The translations under genes and the position numbers were made by a program. A stretch of 64,000 nucleotides of DNA from Arion vulgaris (taxonomy: Eukaryota > Mollusca > Gastropoda > Stylommatophora > Arionidae): the NCBI GenBank assembly GCA_020796225.1, contig CM036758.1, positions 28,038,099-28,102,098 of the forward strand, written 5' to 3'. The notes beneath the pieces were generated by a model, which was not told where the DNA came from, made no database searches, and worked only from the letters and a program-made list of their open reading frames with translations. Positions 11,066 to 29,631 of this stretch are shown piece after piece; within the stretch, counting starts at the first letter, position 1, and each line of letters begins with the position of its first letter.

Positions 11066-13570
11066 TATAGTAAAGATTTACTCCTGAAGATGGATATTAA
11101 TGGCAGATAAATATTATAATGATGAGGCATGCATCAGCTGAACTCATATATGTGCAAATGTTGATGAAATGCAGCAAGCTATTCTTAGCATCTTTGTTGA
11201 TGTCATCGATGCAAGTCATATTCTGCTTCTTCATTCACTCAGACGCCTACTTCAATATGTTCATAGATCAAGGTAGTGATCAGAAGCAGATTATCAAAAT
11301 CTCCAAAGAGTTTGTCAGATCTGACACTATATAACTCAGTAGATGTAGTACTTCTTCTTCTTCTTCTTTACGACCAATTTTAATCACTCTTTGTGATATG
11401 TTTAATCTTTGCCAAGAACGTGTATCGTTGCACATTGGTTTGGTAGGCCCCTAAATGCGTAGACTCTACATGTTTTAGGACACGTGCAGACAATTTCAGT
11501 CAAACCTCCTTAGTCACCTCTTACGACATGCGTGGCAAGTAACAGTGGTTCTATCCTTTACACCCCAAATTTGGGCCCGTAACCACTCCGCGATGTGGTA
11601 CCAAAAGTGTGGTTTTCTGTTAGCAACGTCTTACAGGTAGACCATCTATACAAATTTGTGTCCTATTGGACAATATGCATGCATCCTTTCTGGATAGAAA
11701 GAAGCCATAATGATAATTTCTATATCCGCAGATAGAGAACCAATTATGTACATCTGTCTGATGACCGACACCTATTGTACAGTCTCATCTTGCCGTAAAC
11801 ATGTGGATATATTCTTAGATTATTGTAGAACTCTGCATAACCAGAAATGAGTGTAGCAAACCCTACCTTGGCTGCTGTATCAGTTAGCAGCACAGAGAAG
11901 CCCCTCACCACCTAGTGATAGGCTGTATAATTCTGATATTTGCCCAGTGTGGATAGAAAATTCATAGACAGCCCAGATCTTCAATGCTATGTACAAAATA
12001 TATAGGCATTGGTTGAGGGTAAGAGCCCAAGAGCTGCTGGATCATTGAAGAAGAAAACGATATGTCAATGAAATCTATCAACACCTAGCAACGCTACACA
12101 ACACCGACAGTCATTTGAATGGAGATTTTGAGAGTAGTGAAACAATAATAATGAAGTTATTTAATGATATTACAACTCCTACAATATATACAGGAACCTC
12201 AGATATATATATTGTACAAGAAATAATGCAAATCAAGAAATATTGATTAATTGATAGGACCATCACCATTGCACTTTGGTGAGTAACCATGTTGTGATCT
12301 GATCTCTTTTTTACACAGGAAGATCTCAGCTTCAGTGCACAAACTCCGTAGTACCGGCAAGGATCCCGTAGAAACAAGAAAGAGAACAGTTGCATCAAGT
12401 AGCTGATTGTGAAACAAGTAGTATTCCAACTTGTCCCAGCAAAAGAACCAGGTATATCAATTAGTTTTTAAAGGTGGTTTCCATTGAACCTTGGGTCACC
12501 AATAAGCTTAAAACCAAATCCCCCTGGACTCTTGAGCAAAAACCACATAAAACACAAAATCATAGGAAAACAACTGTGACAAACTGTGTAGTTATTTTGT
12601 TTAAAATAGACACCTATAGACATCTCCAAAATTTCTGCTTATTATGCTAGTCTTCCCGGCAATAAAACTGAAAACCCATTATTTAGACACATATTAATAC
12701 AATTTTTTTATTCCTTTTTTTTTTTAACAGAACTGTCTTTATAATCTATGTTTGGGAAGTCTCTGTGTTATTTCAATGTTGATGCACACACAGAACAAAT
12801 ATTACTGCCTGTAGCTTGTGGGGACACTTGATGATAATGTAATCCAACATCTTTGCAATTCTTAGCTAGTAACTGGTTACTGTATTACTTGAGACACACA
12901 AATTTGCTAGAAATTATTATCAAGGAAAGTTGAAAAGAATTCAATGCCTTTTCCTCACACTTACACTTGGGAGAAATATATTATGGAATGAACAGTGGGA
13001 ATCTTCACTCTGCAATTGTTTTATCTACTCTACATGTAATACTGAATATATTTACAACAGACCAATCTCAAAAAATTTACTTGATACATTACATGGGACA
13101 CACTTTCGTGTACATCTCCAGAAAGGACATACCTAACTTGAAAAATATTGATAGACTCACACAATTCTGTTTTATCTAACTTGTCATTTGATTCAATTTC
13201 AACATCACTATCACCAAACATAATTTCAATATCTAATTCTGTTGTTATTCTTTGTGAATTGTCAGCACATCTTACATATTGAAAACATTTTTAAAACAAC
13301 ATTAACAGCTACATAAAGTTGTTAGAACAATGTGTCCATCTTCCCAAACAAATGGGAAGTAACATGCATGTTGTGTTTGACATCACATTTCTACCTGAAT
13401 CTGTCTCCAGTGCTGCTATATATAACTTAGGGATGTGAGATGTTTAATTCTCAGACCCATGCCAGATTTAAAGCACATAGGCAGGATTGAGAAAGAAAAA
13501 AAATATTTTATACCAATAATGTACACTATTCACATGTGTATTTTTGTACTTTTAACCTTTGTACTTGCAT
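11066..13570. other. Gene-free AT-rich sequence
   Basis: Apart from the SINE at 11351-11591 I see no exon, RNA gene or tandem array here. Confidence 0.4.
11351..11591 (-). mobile_element. SINE with GAAG tail, full-length copy
   Basis: Minus-oriented copy of the 8018-8263 family, with the CTTCTTCTTC tail at the low end and the CCACTGTTACTTGCC head at the high end. Flanks GATGTAGTA (11342-11350) and GATGTGGTA (11592-11600) form a 9-bp target-site duplication with one mismatch. Confidence 0.9.
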
Positions 13571-13820
13571 ATATGGTGGCGTCTGTGGCCTAGGGGTTAG
13601 TGACTCAGTCTATTAACCTTGACGTTCTGATTTTGAATCACGCTAGGACAGTTTGGTTGCAAATTGTTTCGCGTGGATTTTAACAAAGGACGATGGCACC
13701 ACCCATTCAGAAAGCAATGGCAAACTACTGAACGTAATAATGCCTAGAAAAATCACAAAACAGCGTTACAAAGCTTGGGTTGATTCGCAAAGTCCTGTAA
13801 AGGATATGCAATTAACCTTT
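13571..13820 (+). mobile_element. tRNA-derived SINE, copy 2
   Basis: Nearly the same sequence as 331-577: A-box-like GTGGCCTAGGGGTTAGTGAC, then a damaged B box (TGATTTTGAATCACG) and the body motif AAAGCAATGGCAAACTACTG. The B-box damage suggests an older copy. Confidence 0.85.
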
Positions 13821-13825
13821 AGTTG

Positions 13826-14012
13826 GATATATGCATCCTCTTCACGATCCGATTGACACATAAGGCTTCCTAAAAGAGATTTCCATTGCTGCTTTCTGTC
13901 AATTGTTTCCCACATCAGGTCACAATCTTTCAACTTTCTTTCTACAGTTCTTTTGTATGTTTCCTTTGGATGTCTAACCATTCTTTTCATCTGCTGTGCA
14001 ATGGAGAGCTAT
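13826..14012 (-). pseudogene. Non-LTR retrotransposon C-terminal fragment
   Basis: The minus-strand frame reads VRHPKETYKRTVERKLKDC then MWETIDRKQQWKSLLGSLM, matching the GRPKETWRRTVE tail of RTE-like elements. It lies directly against the tRNA-derived SINE and is homologous to 25560-25755. Confidence 0.8.
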
Positions 14013-14351
14013 CCTAGTCAATTACATTACATTCTCATTACATTATTTGAAAATATACTATAACAACTAAATGTATCATTCTTTTAGCATGTGATAACAG
14101 AACAAAAATTTATCTACAAAATAACATATTATTCATCAATGTTGAAAACAATTTTTAAACTACAACTTAATGTGTACATACAGGGTACAAAAATGAACAA
14201 AAACATTATACTTCCTCAAATTTTTCAATTTGGTAGCTAATCTTTTGGAGAGTCAGTAATACAGCATTTACTCCACTTGCTTCCTAGATGAGTGATCTTG
14301 GTTCAATCACCTGCGGTAATAGGATTCTTCATACAGCAAACTGCTCTGAAG

Positions 14352-14435
14352 TTAACTCCTTGTGGACCAAACACCACACTAAGTGGCAAAATTTGTACTC
14401 TAAAAACATATTTGCCCTGGTGCACTGAGAGTTAA
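14352..14435. mobile_element. TTAA-flanked MITE, second family, short copy
   Basis: TTAA at 14352-14355 and 14432-14435 enclose ends CTCCTTGTGGACCA and the inverted TGGTGCACTGAGAG. The same ends flank the element at 19648-19787. The length and TTAA target suggest a piggyBac-type non-autonomous element unrelated in sequence to the 5208 family. Confidence 0.75.
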
Positions 14436-14684
14436 TCTTAATTGCTTAACAGAGAAACACTTGGAACTAAAAGCAGCCAGTATGATGTTGACAACATCAT
14501 CCATCCATGTGCTGTTGGTTGGTCAAAGAAAAATACAATGCTAAAACTGTATTCCTCTATTTACCTCATGGTATGAAAACAGGTACATTTTGTGTTGATT
14601 GACAAAATTGTCAATATCAAAACAATTCAACAGAATAGTTTAACAGACTAATAAAATTGTTATCAAAGTCGCATAAGTCCATTT

Positions 14685-22435
<7,751 letters not shown>

Positions 22436-23860
22436 TTTTGTTTGAACAAACAGCTGAACATCAGGTCAATGCAAATCACAAACCATCAACAACTGCAGCT
22501 TAATGGACAATGATGTCAGATTCTATAACGATGTAAAAAAATATTTTTAGTGAACATGCTATAAATTTAATACTTCAAAATTTGCACATGAAAACACAAT
22601 TTCATCTACAAAAATATAATACAAGAAAATGTTATACTTTCACAGTAATTTGTAAACAAAATTCATAAATTCCATAAATTCGTTTCAAAATGAAATTTTT
22701 GAAACCACTACAAGTAGATATTCAAAACCAATAAATGCACATAGAATAAGTCTTCTTTGTCCCTTGAGGAGTGAAAAAACCTACAATTCTAAAATGAAAT
22801 AGTCCTAGTGACATTTTGACTCGTTGAATTATCGTCCTACTACTTTTGGCACTTTTGCCACCTTTAATTTCAAAATGATGGAGTATTAGCAACATACATA
22901 GTTCAATGAATGAGCCAGGCTTAGATTAGAGCCTACCAGAAAATAGTTATGTATTAAGGATTTTGCTGTTTCCAACATTAATATGATTAATATAATAAAA
23001 ATCATAATTGCTAGTCTCTAACATACAATGATACATAGTGCCATAGCGCACTACATTACTACATTAGTACATGCTGCAAAAAAGGTAGTTTGAATAACTT
23101 GAATTACATGTAACACTAACTGACTAAGTCAAGTCGGTGTATTTACTGTGAATTTACAACAACTGAATTACAATCATAATTAGTGGTGATAGCAATGAAT
23201 AATAATGATTAATCAATCATTCAATGAATAATGGAATTAGTCCCAACGGCAACTGAAAGTAGTCTTAGTAGTGAAGTGAATGAAAGTATACTAGTATAGT
23301 ATTTCAAGTTCATTAATTTAAACGATTTAGTAATTTACTGTGAATTTTTTCAATTTACAACAACCGCAATCAGTGGTGACAGACAGTAAAGTATTAAGTA
23401 ATGAATAATCAATTAGTTAGCTTTAATTGCTTAATTAGGTCCAACTCAATGAGCTCAATCATCAATTCAATGATGATCAATCAATTAGTATTACAATAAC
23501 AACAATGTTGAATGAATGTATTTTAATTTTACTCAAAATTACTGTTATTTATTTATTTTATTTTTTTCACGCTCATTAGATTATAACAGTTTTCTTCCAG
23601 CGTGTTATCCGTTTAAAATATGACTAAATAATAAGTAAATCAAGACAAACGAATCCATTGTTACCTATATTGACATGACAGATGGCTTCTTATCCAATGT
23701 GAAGTAAGAGTGCATTATTAGTCAAATGAAACTATCCACGTCTTCAAACCTTTACAATCTTCCATTGCCAAGGGAGAGCAGTCTCATAAACGGAAGTTCG
23801 ACTGCTGTGAGCTATTGTGCCATTTAGTTGTTATGAAGTTATTGGTTATTGGTTACTAAA
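22436..23860. other. AT-rich upstream region of SLC35E2, nothing recognised
   Basis: Upstream flank of the transporter gene. No CpG-rich patch, exon or known repeat could be supported, so no promoter is called. Confidence 0.4.
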
Positions 23861-23861
23861 C

Positions 23862-24480
23862 TGACGTCATTGCACTCCGGGCAGACCCATAGGTGCTCAG
23901 TCTCCCCAACAGATATCGAAGAGTATGCATACTGATGGTTCCTGTGGCTCGCTGATTAAACACACCTCTCACTCTGCCTCTCAGGCATCCAGTTCGACTA
24001 GAACAACGGGTAACTCCAAACTGCTTAAATCGCTTGATCGATTCAACATCGATTTTAGTGTCCTCATCCAACAGACAGTCTCGAAGAGACCGAAGAATAT
24101 CCCCTTATCCATCTTCAACTCCCCAACAATCGATGTTGTTGATGCAAGCCTGTCCGCTCTCTCATTACCGTAAACACCCGCATGCCCAGGACAGTATATC
24201 CACGTAAGCCGCTGGAGGTTAGAAACTTCTATAGACGACATCCACTCATACCGAAACCTGCCCTTCTGGATCTTGTGAAGCATCGACTGAGTGTCAGATA
24301 CAACAACTGCCCCAGTAAATGAAGTCCCAGAAATCCAATGGAGGGCAGCAGTAACGGCTCAACCTCCATCCTCATACTAGAAGTAGTATGAAGATGATGA
24401 TTGATTTCATTGCATCGGGTTTCTCCATTTGGTTCGTTCACTCTCCGTAGAAATGGCTCACCACTTGCCGAGCTTATTAT
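23862..24480 (-). pseudogene. LINE RNase H remnant
   Basis: Minus-strand text DTQSMLHKIQKGRFRYEWMS then [20 protein letters not shown] near 24170 is the C-terminal half of an RNase H domain of an I-like non-LTR element. Broken frames lie on both sides. Confidence 0.8.
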
Positions 24481-24559
24481 TCAAAGCATAAACTCCGTAG
24501 CTCCACTAACAATCCTAAGCAATCTCCGATAAAGGATATACCAGTTAGTCCTCATAAGA

Positions 24560-25035
24560 GCCAAGATTGAATGCGTCAATACCCTGTTGCAGAAGGCCCA
24601 GGTAAGATGGACCCGTCACGTTGCTCGGGTGCCTGATAAAGGCATCACAAAACAGTTATGTATGGCGAGCTCGAAGGGGGCAGAAGATTGGTTGGTGGAC
24701 AGAACAGTTTTTTTAAGACACTCATAAGGTGTCTCGAAAATACACCGATATAGTCACCACGTCCTGGGAATCCCCTGCGCAAGTTCGCCAAATGTGGCGC
24801 TGTAACAACAAAAGAGAAACTCGCATAGATGAGAGTCATCGTATTGTTGAGACACAGAGAAAAAAGAGCTGCATGAAAAATAACACAAACACCAACATGT
24901 CCAACCTTGATGATGGATTTTCCAACTTTGGTAGGGGATTGTGTTCCAGAATTGGACTATAATCACCACCACACACACCATAGAGGTGCAGCAGCACACG
25001 TCTGATGCTGCTGTCATCATCGCATGCGATGGACA
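24560..25035 (+). pseudogene. Non-LTR retrotransposon C-terminal fragment with finger remnant
   Basis: The frame starting near 24567 reads VNTLLQKAQVRWTRHVARVP, then KGITKQLCM. The later part resembles the region encoding a C-terminal zinc finger. It is homologous to 8620-9035. Confidence 0.75.
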
Positions 25036-25238
25036 GTATTATTATACCAGTTAGTGTTCTGATCATCCTGACTGCACACAAAAACAAGCCCATAATTGCT
25101 CCGATCTCATGTTCAGTATATCAGCCAGCAGAAAGCGACTGAGAGTTTCAGTCATGTGTTGGTTAATGAAGTACCATTAATTTCCAGTATAGTACTCACA
25201 TCTAGTAACACGATGTTTGACTAAAAGTTCCTGCAGAC

Positions 25239-25474
25239 GTCTTCTTCTTTGCGTTCGTTCTTTACCACCAATTTTAATCACTCTTTGTTATATGTTTGAT
25301 CTTTGCCAAGAACGTGTATACGTTGCACATTGGTTTGGTAGGCCCCTAAACGCATAGACTTCTACACATTTAGGACACATGTATAAGATTTCAGTCAAAC
25401 CTCCTTAGTCGCCTCTTATGACATGCGTGACAGGTAACAGTGGTTCTATTCTTTACACTCCAAATTTGGGCACT
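25239..25474 (-). mobile_element. SINE with GAAG tail, near full length
   Basis: Minus-oriented copy of the 8018-8263 family. Flanks TGCAGAC at 25232-25238 and 25475-25481 are a 7-bp target-site duplication. A few head bases are missing. Confidence 0.9.
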
Positions 25475-25559
25475 TGCAGACCTGACATTGGCTTTAAATG
25501 AATTAACCACCTGAATATCCTGATCAGTCTGTCTCCCTGACATTGAAAATCTGTCTATC

Positions 25560-25755
25560 TATATCCTCTTCGTGTCCCGATTGACACATAAGTCTTCTAC
25601 AAGAGACTTCAACTGTTGCCGTTCTACTGCCTTTCTATCAACTGTCTCCCACGTCATGCCGTACTTCTTCAACTCTCTCTCCACCGTTCTTCTCCATGTT
25701 TCCTTTGGGCGCCCATGCCTTCTCTTCCCATCTGCTGTTCACCTGAGAACTGTCC
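25560..25755 (-). pseudogene. RTE-like C-terminal fragment
   Basis: Minus-strand sequence encodes the RKHGEER..REL.KYGMTWE-like tail and is colinear with 13826-14012. It runs directly into the 27-bp minisatellite at 25758. Confidence 0.7.
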
Positions 25756-25757
25756 TA

Positions 25758-25946
25758 GGCAATGCTTTCACTGGCATACGATACGGCAATGCTTTCACTG
25801 GCATACGATACGACAGTGCTTTCACTGGCAAACGATACGGCAATGCTTTCACTGGCATACGATACGGCAATGCTTTCACTGGCATACGATACGGCAATGC
25901 TTTCACTGGCATACGATACGGCAATGCTTTCACTGGCATACGATAC
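25758..25946. repeat. 27-bp minisatellite, seven copies
   Basis: The unit is GGCAATGCTTTCACTGGCAT plus ACGATAC. The period is a multiple of three, so open frames run through it on both strands without implying a protein. Unit 3 is the most divergent. Confidence 0.97.
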
Positions 25947-26734
25947 GACATACATGTTCAATCCATATCCATCTTCGTCTTTTAATGATGGTTGCGAATA
26001 TCAGCCCTGTAATTGCTCTATTGTTTTCCACTTTAGCTGGGAATGCAAGACATTCTGCTCACTCGTTTCACCTGACTCCTGTATGTCCAGGTACGAAAAT
26101 GAAAGTGCCTCTCTGCAGTCACACACTCAGTCACTGTCTAGCTGCGCACTGAAACTGCCGTGACTTTTCTCAGTAGGTTCATTGAGTCACAAAGAATTCA
26201 AACTTGGATGCGCTCTCCGTCTCCAGTCATTGCCTTGGTCATGAACACAATTTCTATAGTCATGCTACTCGTGGTCACGGCAAAAGTACCACTCATCCAT
26301 AACAAGTATTTATGTACACCGAACTGTGAAAGTCCATGCAACACGCAAATGAAGAACATTCGACATCCCTCTACCCGTGTAAATAACAATGTCATCTTAT
26401 GTGGATTTCGCGCTAAACAATGCATACTCCTCTGATTCTACAGTCACTTGGTGTTTCTTGTTACTGTCTTTGCTAAGTGTGATAACGACCTGGAAGGTTA
26501 ACATCATTTATCTATTCATCATCGCGCTCTATATTCTTCAGCACGCGCACAAGTTCAGTGACATTCTCTGTCCGAATCAATTTTGACTTTCCCGTGGTGA
26601 GCAAATCTTTTGGTCCGAGGACAGAATTAAGAATTGCGCAGCTGATCACTGACTGTCCTTCCACCCCCGCCAAAAATCAACATGAATATAATAACTCCAT
26701 TTTATTACAAGATTATTTTTTGCTGATCTTCTCT

Positions 26735-27420
26735 TGCGATCACCGCTTAGACTGATGTACCGGATTTCCACATAAATTCTGCTGTCATTATTAGGGACTC
26801 CGTCCCTCCGTACAGCTTCTCATTTAGCTCGGTATTTTCCGACCAGGTTTCGTTTCTCATGCCCGCTAGCGGGCAGTCTTGCAGTATGTGCTTTTCTATC
26901 ATATCCGCCTACTCGCAGTGGCACAGGCTAGTTGTGCCAATTTAAAATTTGTTGTACAAGTGGGACCGGAGTTTGTTATGGCCGGTACGGAGGCGGAATA
27001 TAACAACGTGTTCGCTACATGACAGACCATAGTACCCATCTTTGGCGCTGTGTTGAGGGTGATCTTGCAACCACTTCTTTCTATATCGCCATCCGATGGT
27101 TGTTTTAGCATCCGCGTAGCTGATTTCGTAATCAATCTGCGGCAGTCGCCTCCTGCCTTTGCTAGCTTGTCCGCCTCTTCGTTTCCGCTTATATTGCAGT
27201 GGGATGGGATCCACCGTATGACTGTGCGTTTTAATGAGCTTGTTAGTTCTCCGAGGATCGTTTTTAGCTCGTTTAGCTCTGTGCCGGTTTAGCTTTTTAG
27301 TGTCGTGATGACCGACAGGGCGTCGGTGAATTTCACTACTTTGTTATGTTGTGCTGATCTGAAAGTTAGCGCATTCTTCGATTTTTTAGTTCTATTCATT
27401 TTGACCGTCCAAGTCTGTAT
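26735..27420 (-). pseudogene. I-like LINE 3' part (RNase H end and C-terminus)
   Basis: Minus-strand text KTTIGWRYRKKWLQDHPQHS, then YYGLSCSEHVVIFRLRTGHN, then a C.C...HILQDC motif near 26890. It is closely related to the plus-strand copy at 38401-39184. The 3' end carries the GCGATC...AGAGAG-type terminus near 26740. Confidence 0.85.
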
Positions 27421-28138
27421 GGATTGAATATTTTGACCCATAGTGTTTCTTCAAGTTCAGTTCTTTAAAATGACAGAAACGGGATCAGAACATGCGTAGA
27501 TTTTTTTTTCATTGTAGTTTTCGGTTTAAAAAAAAAAGGCATCAGTCAATCTGAACTGAAATAAACGACACTCCTAACAACTTTATTTTTTTAAATGTCT
27601 TTGCAACGAATAAATATGTTAAGTAACTACACGTTTCTAACTTATACTAAATGATGTTACATACAAGCAAAACTATGTCAAGATAAAAGTAGGTTAAATT
27701 GTGATTCTCAATTAACAATTTGCTTAAACAATGGCAGTGGGGCGTAATGAAATTAAGTGTCAACAATTCGCCAGTGTCATTGAGCTGGCACTGATCAAGA
27801 CCTTAATCCCATCTCTACGGGGTGACTCTTGAAACAGACTACTGCTCTGTAGTCTGGCTAAGTGGGTAGGGATCAAAAGAGAGCTACTCTGGTATAAGTA
27901 GTAGTGTAGTGTAAGTGTAGATACGATTGTTATGAGATCTACTCGCAATATAGACGAGCAGAATCTCAGAGTGATGCACCTGCACATTCCTTCGGGACCT
28001 ATGTCTAGTGATAGGAAAATTGTAATAAATGCAAAACAAATGTAAGAAGTAAACTCACGTCACCTAGTCAATGGTCGCATAATAATTGCAAGCCCTCGGT
28101 AAAACTCGTTGAGATCGATGTAACCTGTCGTGGCGACA
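27421..28138. other. No gene recognised
   Basis: AT-rich with short A and T runs near 27505-27540. The phrase TGGCACTGATCAAGACCTTA at 27785 resembles TGGCAGTGACCAAGACCTTG at 37939, so an unrecognised dispersed repeat is likely. Confidence 0.4.
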
Positions 28139-29415
28139 CAAGGGAAGATTGCATTAAACCCTGCACTGGAGTCAAGCGCAGAAGATTGGTTGGATAAGGT
28201 TGGTGTTCCTAAAAGTTTGGCAAAACCAACCTAAAGTTGCGTTCTTGTGCTTAACGAAACTGCACTCTCTGGAACAACCTGATTCGATATTGTTGGATGA
28301 GCGCAACATGTAAAGGGTTCTTGCACCTGATAAAACTGCCCTCCCCGGAAGTTCTGGGAAGGGTGATAATGTTGAGCGCAAAACCTAAAGTTGCGTTTTT
28401 AACGCCCAATAAAACGATCCTTCTTGTTTATTTGTGTCCAACCCTAGCCTATCGTTTCCCGTCGCAAAGGAAAATGCAGGGTGAAAACTGCAATCTGCCG
28501 ACACGCAGCTCGAAACGGATGAGAATGTTCCTAGCCCAAGTGGTTACCGGGGCCCAAATTTGGGGTGTAAAGAATAGAACCACTGTTACCTGCTACGCAT
28601 GTCGTAAGAGGCGACTAAGGAGGTTAGGCTGAAATCGGATGCACATGTCCTAAACATATAGAAGTCTATGCGTTTAGGGGCCTACCAAACCAATGTGCAA
28701 CGTACACACGTTCTTGACAAAGATCAAACATATCACAAAGAGTGATTAAAATTGGTCGTAAAGAACGAACGCAAAGAAGAAGAAGAATGTTCTTAATCCA
28801 GAAAAATCTCACCGTGGCTAGAAAAGCAAGGTCGAAAGTGCAAAAGGTTTGTCTTTTGTTACAGGCCCAAATATTGTAAAAGACCGATACATTTGGGACG
28901 CGATTGTCCCACACGTGTTGGATGACGTCCACATCATGCGAACGCTACCTGGCTCAGATCAAATACAGGTCGATTAAACAGGTATACAATTGATGGTTTG
29001 ACTGAACGATCTGTCCGTGCAGGTGGTCGCTCAGTACTATCTCTGGCAAAAATCACACGTAGGTCACACAGAGTGGTTGTTCTAGAGCAATCGCGGACGT
29101 GGCTCTTTGGACTATAATCACATGCAGATTGTCCAGTGTGATCAATACGAGATGTTTTTGAGCGTCTACCGCGCTAGAAACGAGGGTACTGCAGTGGTTA
29201 CCAATACTCTACCTGAGTAGGAGCTTCAGCAACACTAAGCATAGCACTACATGCCTAGAGTAGTTGGAGTCTTAAAGAAAGCCAGAATCCCACTCAAATA
29301 TGGGGAAAAGGAGGGAAACTCATAATTCCTGAGGGTTCAACAACAGCAAATAACAGTGCAGTTCATGGTATAGCAAAACAATATTCATTATTCAATAGCT
29401 TTTCCTGAGTAAAAC
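28139..29415. other. Less AT-rich stretch, possible old retroelement host of a SINE
   Basis: Base composition is visibly less AT-rich than the neighbourhood. The sequence is continuous across the SINE at 28533-28784 once the duplication is removed. No domain could be identified in any frame. It may be a decayed LINE ORF1 or unique sequence. Confidence 0.3.
28533..28784 (+). mobile_element. SINE with GAAG tail, full length
   Basis: Clean copy of the 8018-8263 family with GAATGTTC flanks at 28523-28530 and 28785-28792. The head has GTGGTTACCGGGGCCC and CGTAAGAGGCGACTAAGG, the tail AAAGAAGAAG. Confidence 0.93.
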
Positions 29416-29424
29416 TTTGCCAGT

Positions 29425-29482
29425 CTTCTCTCTCCCTCTCGCGATCCCGGCCTAGACTGATGAACCAACTTTTATCATGAAT
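29425..29482 (-). mobile_element. Very short LINE 3'-end insertion
   Basis: A 58-bp minus-oriented 3' end (reverse of TCGCGATCCCGGCCTAGACT) is flanked by TTTGCCAGT at 29416-29424 and 29483-29491. The same end closes the LINE copy at 38401-39184. This is an extreme 5' truncation. Confidence 0.8.
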
Positions 29483-29631
29483 TTTGCCAGTATTCTAAAA
29501 TTCCTCGTCTGTGTTCATGCTCAAATCATCAATCACATTCTAAATTCATCTTCTCCATGGTTTTCTTCTTCTCTATTTTGCCAGGATACATTTTTCCATG
29601 ATTTTTGTTCAACCTATCTTGTTTTTGTTAT

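Noticed and set aside
14255..14340. tRNA-like segment with GGTTCAATCACC
   Set aside because: A B-box-like phrase without a credible A box or cloverleaf.
25739..26163. Repetitive proteins of up to 178 codons in several frames of both strands
   Set aside because: A 27-bp period keeps all six frames in register. The peptides are by-products of the minisatellite.
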